DNA of 64,000 nt from Neopestalotiopsis rosae (taxonomy: Eukaryota > Ascomycota > Sordariomycetes > Amphisphaeriales > Sporocadaceae), in contig JALGAS010000002.1 in the NCBI GenBank assembly GCA_023078685.1, positions 4,278,001 through 4,342,000 of the forward strand, given 5' to 3'. Each line of letters starts with the position of its first letter. Positions within the stretch are counted from its first letter, which is position 1. The notes beneath the pieces are model-generated. The model worked only from the letters and a program-made list of their open reading frames with translations. It had not been told where the DNA came from and did not search any database. Made by a program: the position numbers and the translations under genes. Positions 22,694 to 33,093 of the stretch are shown here, one piece after another.

Positions 22694-23709
22694 CTTTCAA
22701 TCTAACGTCAGAGGACTCCATGGCGCAGCAAAATCGCTCTCGTGCCAACCATGTTTAATCTTGGGCTGTGTAGATTTTAGAGACTGTAGCGCATAGTATA
22801 TTCTTCTGCTTTCCAATCCTTTGTTCTCAAGCTAGGTAGTCGGGTGGTCTAGTGTCTTCGCCGCTGGGCAAGAGTGAGTTCTGGTGTGCAACAATGAGGC
22901 TTTCCACTAAAGCAGACCCCCCAGCGTTCCAAAGAGACAAGGTTGCCTTCCCCAATGATTGCCACTGCCGCGTGTCTGGTGGCCGACCATATTCGTACTT
23001 TAAAAGTACCCTAAATGTTACCTACTACGTACATCTTTATGTCTTTGTAGAACATTTGGCTGCCCCATGCCATCAGGCTGAAAAGAGTCCCATCCATGCA
23101 CAGAGAAATCATTGGTTATAGCTCAATTGTCAACGGTGTCGGTGTCATTCTTTGGACGCAAGGAGAGAATTGAAATAATAAGATCTTCTTCTGCAGGCAT
23201 ATTCAGGCCGTCTTCTGCTGAGCGGCTTAAAGCCCAGAACTTTCATCCAGTAATTAATGACGCCGAAAGAAACCTTGATCGATCTTCCCCCTGATGATCA
23301 ACGAAACGAAATGCACGTGCCTGCTGGAGGCTCCAACGGTGGACGTCGTGTATTGAAGCCCGTGAAGCCGTGCCGCGAAGGTAGAGTCAAGTGAGCGCGA
23401 GAGCCTGGAGAGACATTTCCCCGGAATGACACGGGCTTCTTCATATCCCTGAAATATAAGCTTGGGACGCAGGCAGGCTCGACAAGGTACGAATCTATCA
23501 AATGCCGTGTTGGTTCAATGTCTCATTTCCCCAGCATTGCTCTCATCTAACCATTTGCCATTACAACTAACATGTCCAACGATGACAAGCCTCATTTGCT
23601 TGCCTAGATACATACTCAAGGCAGTAAAGGCCAATATGTCATGTTACAGAGCGTATTACCGTACTTTGTAATGTGTTCATGCTAGTAGTCATTTGTATTG
23701 TTTTGTAAT
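22694..23709. other. Intergenic right of the retrotransposon
   Basis: About 1 kb with no supported gene or RNA. It forms the 3' flank of the AT-hook gene. Confidence 0.5.
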
Positions 23710-25333
23710 TCAGCTTGCACCCTGATTAACCAGTCGTGCAGGAGGCGGGATTGTTTGACCTAACAGCTGCAACCTATGTTCCATCTCTGTAGGCGCATTC
23801 TCCTCAGCCTGCCTGCGAATGTCGCTGAGCATTCTCTTGCGGTCCATCGTGGCCTGCAGATCATCAAATTGTTGGTCGCGTATACTTGGCGTGACCTGTT
23901 GCCCGTCGTCGGAGAAGAGGTAGCGTGGAAGCTCTTCTGGATCTGTACTATTTTTTAACTCCTCGATGCCGCGGTTTTGAACACCATCTCCCATATGCCA
24001 TGAGTAGGGTGTGAGATGCTTTTGTTCCATGTGTGAGGTCCACGCTTGTTCGTCGTCAAATAACGCGGGTTCCGTCTCAGATGCGCATTTGCCCCATTTG
24101 CATACAAAAGAACCCGACTCATAGTTGTGAACGAACAAAACATGTCGACGTAAAGTCTCCATATTCTGCAGCTCAGCGGGACATTTGCCGCTCTCAATCG
24201 TAGGGTACAGTTGCGGATCGTGCCATTCGCAACGAAAGGAAATGAATTTGGGCTTGGTTTGTAGATAAATATCTCTAACAGACAAAGCCGGCGTCTTAGG
24301 CGGCCGGCCTCGTCTCTTGATGCCCGTGCCAGGACCGCCACCCGTTCTAGGAGTGCCACTTCCTGATGTGGTGGCCGTGACTGTAACTTTGGGTACTATC
24401 ATGTCATTGTGTGAGCAAAAAAACACCGCGCCAGTCGGGTTACCCGGTAACAGCTATGGGATCAACCAACTTACCACTTGAGTTTTTGGGAGGCCTTCCG
24501 CGACCCCGCTTCTTCGGTTGACTTTGGGCGAGATCTCGTATCTCCTGGTCCATGATAGCAAGCGCCTGTGACATTTCGTCGGAAAATGGCTTGGGCGCTT
24601 GCCTTGCCCTCAACCGACTGTTTTCCGCCATTCTTTGTTCATGTGATAAAGGTGTGCTTTGGGCTGAGAGTAAGCTGGGCGATTTGCTCAATTTGGCTTT
24701 TTTGGAAATGTGCAAATGTGGTGATGTTTCATGCGTGGTTCGGCCTGAGCCCTGGTGGTTTTTCCTCGCAACCTGAAGCACCGCCTTTGGTGTCGTTGTC
24801 GTCCCCTCAGCGCCTTCCAAACGTGCTTCTATAAATTTAGTCGTGTCTATTTCCCTCTCGCTTTGATCCCAGAGTTCACTATCCAGCGCAAGTTCGTCCA
24901 TGGATAATTCGGCATTTTCGTCCAAAAGTCGTTTCGCTTTTTTCACTCGGCGAATATCCTCTGAGTCACCAATGTTTTCATCGGCATAATATTCGTGGAG
25001 ACCATCATGTGCTGATGTTTCCATTTGACCATCATGAACTCCAGCATCATCCATGCCCGTTTCGATGTGATTTGGGTATTCGTCGGCCTCCTCGTCGCCA
25101 GTGTCCTGGGGGTACGCCTCGACCTCATCATCGTTGACCTCAAGCGAGTATCCTCCAATGCCGTCATTTTTCACGGCATATGGATTTCCTTCGACATCAA
25201 CGACATCCACAATATCGACACCCTCTTCATCCGTTTCTCCCACCGTGCCGTCATCGAAAATCATATCATAGTCACCCAGCCGTACCGTAGTCATTGCACT
25301 CGTCCCTGGCCGGAAGAAGGGGTATTCGAGCAA
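23710..25333 (-). CDS. AT-hook and C2H2-like zinc-finger protein
   Basis: Predicted 514-aa nuclear protein from exons 25333-24475 and 24395-23710, with a 79-bp intron (GTAAGT...GATAG). The N-terminal 130 residues are strongly acidic (DDGTVGETDEEGVDIVD). A basic patch, RRVKKAKR, follows. Two AT-hooks flank the intron: KKRGRGRPPKN at the end of exon 1 and IKRRGRPPKTP in exon 2, and both should bind AT-rich minor groove. Exon 2 then carries two C2H2-like fingers (FRCEWH...HVLFVH and FVCKWGKC...HMEQKH). The layout suggests a chromatin or transcription factor; I do not recognise a named orthologue. A second in-frame Met at 25297 (MTTVRLGDYD) is an equally likely start. If the intron is retained, the protein stops 11 residues later, losing the fingers and the second hook. 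Confidence 0.82.
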
Positions 25334-26230
25334 AACTCTCTGAATATTTCGGCCACTTATTTATTCCTCCATGAAAGCGTTGCAATTAGTAAGAAGATGA
25401 AAGGTATTCGTTCATGTTAGAAAATTTTGGTGATTTGATGGGACAAAAAGGAAACAAGGAAAAGAGACGCATGTGAAGATTTGGAAGGTGTGTAAATTCC
25501 ACGAGTTGCATGCCTATGGTCGCGTAGCGCGTTTCGATCTCCACTATCTGCATAACCTGCTTAAATGCGCCACGATTCTTTCGTTTGTCCTATGGACAAG
25601 ACTGGGTAACTCCCACCAAATGATATAAATCAACACAAATACCATTGAATATATGTAAGTTTTCGTATAGGTTTGAACATGAGATGAGAATTCGCTGTTG
25701 ATACCGTTTGTGCTTCTGATTTCAGTACAGTGCGGACGACTCATGCCTCTCTACTTTGAAATGGTATGCTGCCCCCGCCTGCCTCAAAATAACCAGTGCC
25801 CAAAATCACCAGATTGAGTTCTTCCATGTCTTCTCATGGCATAGGCGAATGCCGTATATTCCATTGAACAAGCACGTGACGAGAGAAAAAGCATAGAGGC
25901 ACTATTGCTGTTGATCTGACTATCATATATAATAACGATCATGATCGTCTTCATCATGATCATGTTCCACGTTAAAATGTGTAGACTCTAATTCAGAAAA
26001 AGCTGGGGTGCAGATCTGTTCTTCGGCTTGCCTGTTGTTCTGCCCAGCTCCTTTCGGAGGGGCAACAGAAAATAGCCGCGCAAGAGCATGACTGCTTGAC
26101 ATAGAATCAGTGCCCAGCTACATATTGAGCAATGACTTCTTCTTGGCTTCCTCTCTCGGCTTGCCGCTGGTCATGTAACTCTGCTTTTGGACGCCATCTC
26201 TTCGAAAGTCTGAAATTGAGAACGGTCAAA
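25334..26230. other. Intergenic, AT-rich
   Basis: Nearly 0.9 kb between the start of the AT-hook gene and the 3' end of the CCCH gene. Around 25920-25970 there is a short palindromic ATCATGATC-rich patch. No gene is supported. Confidence 0.5.
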
Positions 26231-27348
26231 TCATGCGACATCGTCGGCGTCTTCTGTAAGCTCAGTCGCATCGTTGGCTCCTGCGCTCGTTTGAACTCCT
26301 TCAACGCCCAATCGTTCGTTTTCCTGCTGCTGGCGCAGAGTCTCCGTTTCGTTTCGCAGTTTCTCCAAGTTCCAGGCGTCGTCATCGTCATCATCTGAAC
26401 TTTCCTCATCCTCCTGGAAGCGCCAGTTGCCACTTTCGAAGAGCGCACGACCAGTGGCCTCCTTAGCCTTCCGTGCTTGCTCCTCGGCAGCCTTCTTGTC
26501 CATGCGGTCCTTCTTCCATTTGGCGAATGATTCCGGAGTCACTGGTGTCAGTGTACCAGTCAACTTGTGCCTCTCAGACTCCAAAAAGTCTTCAAGGGTG
26601 AGGGTCTTCAGGGGAGACTTGTCCAGCAGAGCCTTCTCAGCGGCACGTTGTTCCTTGGTCTTGAGAACGAAGCTGGTGCCAATGTTAGTATGCTTACAGG
26701 AACGCGCATAGGAAAGAATACATACCCAGGTGGTAAAGCGTGTTTGTACTTGCACTGATCACCGCCGTTCGGGCATATCCAGAACCAACCATACTTTCCG
26801 TCCTCAATGGCCGAGATAAAGAACTTGCAAACCTTGTCGGTGGTGGTCTGCTGATTGCCCTTCTTGGAAAGGACGACCTTTCGTAGCTTCTCTTCATCCC
26901 AGTCGTCAGACGTCTCCTTCTTCTTGGTCTCTTCTTCCTCGGCTCTACCGTCTGTGTAGAGGTTTTTCTTCTCCGTCTTGCGCTCAATGGCAAGATCGTG
27001 GGAGAACTTGCACTTCTTGCCCTTTTCACAGTCGCCCTTCTTGTAAAATATACACACGACAGTCTTGGGGTCGACACCGAAAGGAACCTTCTGTATTTGC
27101 GCCGGCTTGTTGAGCAGCAGGGCAGCCTCGGCACGTGCCTCTTCGGCAGCCTTCTTCTCGCGGGCCTTTTGCTCTTGCTGTGACTTTTTCTTTTGGGCAT
27201 CGGCACTGTTGCTCATCGACGACTGAATCTGTTTGATCTGCTTCTGGGCGGCTCCTCCCTTCTTGTTTTTCATACCAAAGGTCTTGTCATCCAGCACCTT
27301 GCCAGCGGCGGGCTTCTTGCCCTTCTCTTCCTTGCCTTTGGGCGCCAT
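26231..27348 (-). CDS. tma46: Tma46/ZC3H15-like CCCH zinc-finger protein
   Basis: Predicted 354-aa protein of the DFRP1 family (yeast Tma46, human ZC3H15). These bind and stabilise the DRG-type GTPase Rbg1/DRG1 and associate with translating ribosomes. Exons are 27348-26726 and 26672-26231, with a 53-bp intron (GTATGT...ACCAG, phase 2). The N-terminus is Lys/Gln/Ala-rich and coiled coil (about 1-80). The first CCCH finger is [19 protein letters not shown]. The second runs from [19 protein letters not shown] to CKYKH. The C-terminal DFRP segment ([34 protein letters not shown]) is characteristic, followed by an acidic tail. Length equals that of yeast Tma46. It is divergent from OST4 across 726 bp. 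Confidence 0.93.
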
Positions 27349-28074
27349 GTTTGCGGTGGCACGAGAAGCGGTGATACGAGGAAGTATCGGGTAGTAGTAG
27401 AAATCGAGTTATGGATCCGATCTGGGGGATGCAGATGGTTCGGAATTGCCTCTTTTGCGACCACTTCGCTATGCAATTCCGTCCGTCGAGACCTGGCGTT
27501 CAACCTTTGAAGTGAGGCAAGTTTCAGTCGATTCCAGTGATAAATGGTGGACTGTTAGTGGGCGATGTGGGGGCTTTGGTGGGATGCTGAGCCTGTAAAG
27601 CCCAAGTGAAAGATCACTGGAGGGGTTTCGAGAAAGCTACGTCACATGATGCCTGCGAAGAAAAAAATTAACTGGAGTCGACTCAGTGCTGGGCACGGGC
27701 CACTCGTGGTGTCTAGAGCCGTGCGCCTCCACAGCCACAAGTCCTCCAGCCCATTCGATGTTTATCCCCGATACTGGGCGGTACGTATTCCCATGTTGGC
27801 TGACAGCGTGCTGGCTAGGTATCCATTAGCGCCCGTATCAAGCTCCAGCTGGCCTTTTAAACATATTACAGAAGCCGAATCGCACCCAGGTGGTACGCAA
27901 TCATTCCACGCATTCAACGACAGCGCTCATCGCATCACTCGATTTCGCTCAATTCACCTGTCTCCCTTTGAAGTAAGATCTGACGCCGCATCATGTTTGT
28001 GCAGTGAATTGACCATCCTTCAGTTTCTTGCGCCGCAACACCTTCTCCAGTCCGCCGAATACAGAACCGCAACA
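27349..28074. other. Divergent promoter region tma46/OST4
   Basis: 726 bp between two divergent start codons. The OST4 frame stays open upstream to 27646, but homology starts at the MISDDE Met, so this is treated as leader. No ncRNA is seen. Confidence 0.5.
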
Positions 28075-28263
28075 ATGATTTCCGACGACGAATTGTACCG
28101 ACTTGCCATCTTCCTGGGCTCCGTCGCCATGGTTCTTATTGTGTTGTACCATTTCTTCGAGGTCAACTCTTCCAACAGCGCTCTTGCAGAGAAGGCAGCG
28201 GCTGCCAAGCCAGCACAACAAGCTCCAGCCGTCGGAAAGTCCTCGGGCGTTGCAAAGTCATGA
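28075..28263 (+). CDS. ost4: Oligosaccharyltransferase subunit OST4
   Basis: A 62-aa mini-membrane protein of the ER oligosaccharyltransferase, which transfers dolichol-linked glycan to Asn. OST4 is a single helix that holds Stt3 with Ost3/Ost6. The start MISDDELYRLAIFLG and the hydrophobic helix to about residue 28 (VAMVLIVLYHFF) match the conserved OST4 pattern. Yeast OST4 is 36 aa, so the Ala/Lys/Gln-rich C-terminal 30 residues are an extension common in filamentous fungi. It is intronless. I chose the Met at 28075 because the family begins MISD; a longer in-frame reading upstream has no homology. Confidence 0.92.
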   Translation: MISDDELYRLAIFLGSVAMVLIVLYHFFEVNSSNSALAEKAAAAKPAQQAPAVGKSSGVAKS

Positions 28264-29557
28264 AGTCCTACTTCGGGGGTTAGCGATGAAGGTGTATTAC
28301 CAAGGAGCGAGGCGTGTAGCATGATGGGAGCCAGCGCGCTCAAGGACAGTGTATGGATGTGCCGTACAGCAAGCACGCAAAGCACTGCGTGCGCAAATAG
28401 CAGCAGATTGCACATGCTGCAAATGAACCAAAACGATACAGATACCATGGCCATACTTGTAATGCAGCAGACAAGCTAGAGGCTCAGTACATGATGGCGC
28501 AATCACAGTCGCGATTGTACAGAATAAAGACAAGGAAACAAATCAAGCACTCGATGTTTCGCATTGCGCGTGTTCTTGCTATAAGCTACCTGTGTTGGAC
28601 CAATGTTGTCTTGGCACAGCTGCCACGATGAAAGTGTTATGCATCATGCTCGCATATATTGATACCCCTTAACTCAATGATCATGATGATCCTTGACTAA
28701 CAATAAGTGGTTTCAACATGGTCCCTCATTATTGCTGCTCTAATATCATGCTTACAATATTGCCTGCTCTCGTAAACGGAGAGTGCAATACTCAAGCTCA
28801 CCAATTACCAAACGGTCAATGATAGGATAGGAAGGGACCTGCTTAGACTTCACTTCGACACGCAAGCTAAAGAGCTGATAAGTCGGATCGGGTTTAGCGC
28901 CCGACTTCCCCTGATGATTGATCTGACCAGACGCGCCAGACCCACTCTTATTGATGCCCTCCAGGCTCTCGGCGGCCGCCCCGTTTTTTCCCTTTTGCCT
29001 GCGGTTGCCTTGACCCTTTCCTGCACTTTTCGCGACTTCCATCTCACCCCATCCATCTCTTCTGCGCTTGTCCATCACCAGTTTCAGCTCCTCCACTCTC
29101 CCAACCATCCACCATCATCCACCAAACGCCTTGAACTTGGTTTCCCTCCCCAGATTCCCAGTCCATCACTGCGTCTTTCTTCATAACGTCAACGTATTCT
29201 TCTCAATCGCACGCGTAAGAAGACCAGTTTCTTCTTTCCTCCGCCAATTTTCCACTTCTGCGGTTGCAGCCAACTTGCGTTGCCGCTTCTGTCCACCTCG
29301 CGCCTTACGAGTGCCGACAGTTTTCTTCATACATCTTTCGCCAATCACAACTTCGTCTAATTCTCAGGTCAGCCGCCAATCAATAGGAGCGCGAAACTAT
29401 CCAACGCATTCCGCGACACTCTCAAGATCTTCATTGTGTCGATCAGTCTACGAGGTCCGCCCCGCGTTCGTCAGCTTGTGCCAACTTAGCCGACGCGCAA
29501 TAACCTGCCATCCACTGATCTATCTCACCGAACATTCCATCACACTTCACAGCCAAC
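28264..29557. other. Intergenic OST4 to mlo3, with long pyrimidine-rich leader
   Basis: 1.3 kb. The last 600 bp are C/T-rich, as expected for a fungal promoter and leader of a highly expressed gene. No separate gene is supported. Confidence 0.5.
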
Positions 29558-31348
29558 ATGTCCGGCAAGCTCGACCAGTCTCTTGACGAGATCGTCTCCA
29601 CCCAGCGCAAGGCTGGTGGCCGTCGTGGCGGTCGCAACACCACACGCCGCGCTTCTGGCCGAACCACCACCGTTGCGCCCGTCGGTGGTGTTCAGAAGAA
29701 CTCCAAGAAGCCCCAGACGACAGCCAAGCAGGCTCCTGCTAAGGCCGCTGCTGGTCCTGGCGACAGCAAGGTTGTCGTTAGCAACTTGGTATGCAAAAAA
29801 TCACTCTTTGACTTAGCAAGACTTCGTACTGACATGCCAAAAGCCCAAGGATGTGACCGAGTCACAGATCAAGGTATGTTTCCATTAAGGCTATTTCATG
29901 CCGATGGAATTTCATCGACATCCTCTTTCAATCGCGCGCGCAAAGAAAAATGCACTATTCGATCGAGCAAAGTCACGTCCAATTTCTCTTCCATGGAATT
30001 GGCATTTGGCCGATCAGAAGCTGTCGTGTTGCCCCGTCTCCTTCCATACCATTTCTGCGTGCAAGTTTGCACATGACGGAATTGGAAGTTGAGCAGGTCC
30101 TTGTCAAAATAAATGCAATACAATTTTGCGAGGTTTGGCACCCTCTGCACCGTATTACTGCATAAGACAAGTAGACTATGGCGCTAGAAGACATGCAAAA
30201 CTTGGACAGGCAGAGTTCGAGCTGAAAATGCTCGACAGCCCGTGCATCCAAGACCGTCGACTCGCATTGAGCACACCAGTGAGCAACAGCATGACAGCAG
30301 ATTGAGGAAACTCAGTCACCCAATATCAGAGCCCCCAGGGGGCCCAGGATTTTTCGTTTACAGATCGATATTGATCCTATTTTCAGCTTTTGAGGTAGCA
30401 ATCGGAAGCTTGAAGATGTGCAATGGCCACATATATATCGTGCGGGACGCTGTAGCGAATAATGTATCTCGGAAACCCATACTTTGGCGCTATGGTTTGG
30501 ACGCTGGGGACGGCTGAAGCAAATCTTGGTTGGGAACCTTGCTGCGGACAGCCGGCGGTGGTGACGATCCGCAACATCTGGCCGTGCTTTGCACGGCCGC
30601 AGCACATTGGGAAGGGCTGCTGACTTTACTAACGCTCACTGTGTGCTCGCTGCCGAGACGTTTATTCGTCGACTCCCCGGGGAGGGGATATTCTCTGGTT
30701 TCCTGCCGATGCTCGGAATGCGAAAGAATGCGATACTACGATTGATCATCCGTACGATATTCGAATCACTAACATGACCTTCTTCCACCTAGGAATACTT
30801 TGTCTCCTCAGTCGGTCCCATTAAGCGCCTGGAGCTTGCATATGGCCCTGGAGGTGCTAGTCGTGGTGTTGCCACCATTACTTTCACCAGGCGAGATGGT
30901 GCCTCTAAGGCCTTCAACCAGCTGAATGGACTCCTGGTTGACGGAAGACCCATCAAGATCGAGATCATCGTCAGCGGAGACAAGGCTGCTGAGATCGCAC
31001 CTGCCCCTAAGACCTTGACCGATCGCATCTCACAGCCCAAGTCGCAGCCCAAGTCTGCTGTGCCTAACAAGAAGAAGGAGGCAGCTACTAAGGAGACTGC
31101 TGCTGGTGGCGCTAGGGGTGGTCGCAGAAAGCCCGCTCGTGGCAAGAGCTCCCGCCCAGCTAAGAAGACTGCAGAGGAGTTGGACAGCGAGATGGCCGAC
31201 TACTTTGTGGCCGGTAACCAGAATGAGAACGCCAGCGGTGGAGCTCCCGCCCCTGCTAACAACGGCGACGCTGCCATGGACGATGATATCATGGTAAGTT
31301 AGGTTCCAAGACGCTTGGATGAGTAGTTGCTAATCGCTTCTTTAGTAA
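29558..31348 (+). CDS. mlo3: mRNA export adaptor Mlo3/Yra1/ALY (REF family)
   Basis: Predicted 254-aa RNA-binding adaptor that recruits Mex67-Mtr2 to TREX-bound mRNA. Exons are 29558-29788, 29844-29873, 30793-31293 and 31346-31348. The N-terminal REF motif MSGKLDQSLDEIV is the family hallmark, followed by an RGG/Arg-rich basic region. The RRM runs from VVVSNLPKDVTESQIK (exons 1-2) through EYFVSSVGPIKRLE and GVATITFTRRDGA to KIEIIVSG (exon 3). The tail is Lys/Arg/Gly-rich, with a second REF-type box (TAEELDSEMADYFVAG). Intron 2 is 919 bp and splits the RRM; the others are 55 and 52 bp. The last intron leaves only TAA in the final exon. Unspliced, the frame would read two more residues and stop at TAG. 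Confidence 0.95.
29874..30792 (+). other. 919-bp intron 2 of mlo3, candidate autoregulatory intron
   Basis: Donor GTATGT, branch-like CACTAAC at 30767-30773 and acceptor CCTAG at 30788-30792. It is more than ten times longer than the typical introns here and sits between K and EYF of the RRM. It contains in-frame stops, so retention would truncate the protein. No snoRNA boxes or gene are recognised inside. Confidence 0.75.
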
Positions 31349-32228
31349 ATTCGTGTCTGCGAATTGAGTGATACTACGGAATCTTTGATGTACGATGGGG
31401 TTTGAAGCACCGAGTCTGGATGAAGACTAGTCACTGTTTTTGGTGGAATCGGAAATTGTTCTGCTGTTTTCTTGCCCAGCTTGACTCAAATTGGCACATG
31501 CGGTATGCTTTGCTGGATCGCTTTGGAGGAGACACGACCTGGAATATTGGTATGAGGCAGGCTTGTTGATTTGTACTGGACTTTATATGTCTTTTTTAGA
31601 GCGCTGCCAGAAACATCCATTTCCCGAGCGAGTGGTAATCAGTTTAGGCAATACAGAGATACCCAGGGCCACTAGTGTTATCCTTTCTTTTTCTGCCTCC
31701 CAAAGTGAAGTCCCCATTATCTGTCACAGATACTGAAGGACATACATTACAGTGATACATGTGGTGATTCAGGGCATGCTGGACGCCGTGCTTGGCCAGC
31801 ATTGATTCGCGATGTGTCAGGAGCTGCAGAAGCCAAGATACACGCTGGCCAGCACCTTGGAACGGGAAGCCCATTACAGAACATATCCTCCGCATTTACG
31901 CTTTTCTTTCCAAAAAATAAAATATCAATATACATTAGAAGCAGGCCACAAGCCACATAATTACAACACTATAGAAGACATGTTTCAAGGCCACATCGCT
32001 GGTATCTATGTTGCTGTTCATGAAAAGATAAAAATAGAAAATAAAGACTCGCCGAACTCCCCTACTGAGGAGACCACTCCGGAGAAAGATTGTTTCATAT
32101 AGGGAAATAGGCGACTTATTTGAGATTATTTTGCCTTGTCGTGAAGAAATTCCCTTTTGTGTTCGCAACTTGGATCGAGGATCGATTTTTTCATCATCAT
32201 CTCAATTGAAGGTCTTGATGCATGATAC
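31349..32228. other. Convergent 3' flanks of mlo3 and the polyQ gene
   Basis: 880 bp between two convergent stop codons, AT-rich toward the right. Several short overlapping frames are present, and none is supported. Confidence 0.5.
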
Positions 32229-33093
32229 TCATGTACCGCTACTGCTCTGGCGTTTCGACGGTGTGTGCGTCCGACTCTTACTGCTAGAGCCATGTGCCTG
32301 GCGGGAAGATGATTGGGCAGCCGAGGACGATGAGCCGTGCTGAGACGGCTGGTCCATTCCGCAGAGCATGCGCGTGTACCGGAGACGGGTTGCGGGAATT
32401 GACTATTGATGCATTGTAAGCATGGTATTTATTTATAACTGGAAGAGCTGAAACGGATGACGAGAGGAATAGATAGAGACAATGAGTAAAAGGCTATGAC
32501 CGCAGCGGCTCAGGACATGGTCGAGTTTTAATCTTCACTATGCTTATAGCGTTGTGTGTGGCGAAGTGAAGCAACCATAGGTTCCAAGCAAAGCAGGGCA
32601 ATATGTCGGATTCCAGATATTCGTGGCTGTAGACTTACATCGTGACCTTTCTGAGCCTCTATAACGAGCAGCTCTGGGCTATCGAGCACCTGTGCAGCCG
32701 CCCTTCTCTTTGCCAACACCTCAAAGGGCTCCGGTCTAGCAGTCATTAGTTAATGTCAGCCACGAGGGGATTTCCATAATTTCATGATGGTTCAGAGGAG
32801 ATTCTAGGGACAGAAGTGAAATGAGGAAAAGAAAGGAGACTGGCGAAGAAGTAACAAGAATAACAAGAAGCTACCTACCCGCGTGAGCCTCCCGGCCGAC
32901 TTGCATCCTCATATGGATCCTTGCCCCGCGCCTGGCGATCCCGCATCTCAGGCGTGAACTCGCCATTCCGCAGCGATTGCTGCTGTTGCTGCTGTTGCTG
33001 CTGCTGTTTTGGCAGCTGATGTTGGTAATGTGAACCGCTCATGTTGGAGTTATAGTAACCGTAGTGGGCGCTCCCATAGTGAGCTGTGCTCAT
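32229..33093 (-). CDS. Small polyQ/Ser-rich hypothetical protein, three exons
   Basis: Predicted 161-aa protein. Exons are 33093-32879, 32735-32639 and 32402-32229, with introns of 143 and 236 bp (donors GTAGGT and GTAAGT; acceptors GCTAG and AATAG). The frame is kept through both joins. The N-terminus is Tyr/His/Ser-rich (STAHYGSAHYGYY), with ten consecutive Gln near residue 30-40. A middle charged segment, GEFTPEMRDRQARGKDPYED, ends exon 1. Exon 2 gives a helical stretch (EPFEVLAKRRAAAQVLDSPE). Exon 3 starts SIPATRLRYTRMLCGMDQ, then a Ser/Lys-rich tail. The middle helix and IPATRLRYTRMLCG look like a conserved core. I do not know a function. No single exon is convincing alone; the joined reading is. 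Confidence 0.72.
32977..33006 (-). repeat. CAG/CAA microsatellite coding polyQ
   Basis: Ten Gln codons (CAG with interspersed CAA) in the first exon of the small polyQ gene. The number may vary between strains. Confidence 0.9.

Noticed and set aside
27646..28074. N-terminal extension of OST4
   Set aside because: The frame is open upstream, but OST4 proteins begin at MISD and the upstream part has no homology or membrane topology that fits.
30217..30230. GTTCGAG near the mlo3 intron as a tRNA B-box
   Set aside because: No A-box, acceptor stem or anticodon arm could be found around it. Similar isolated GTTCGA hits elsewhere also lacked tRNA structure.
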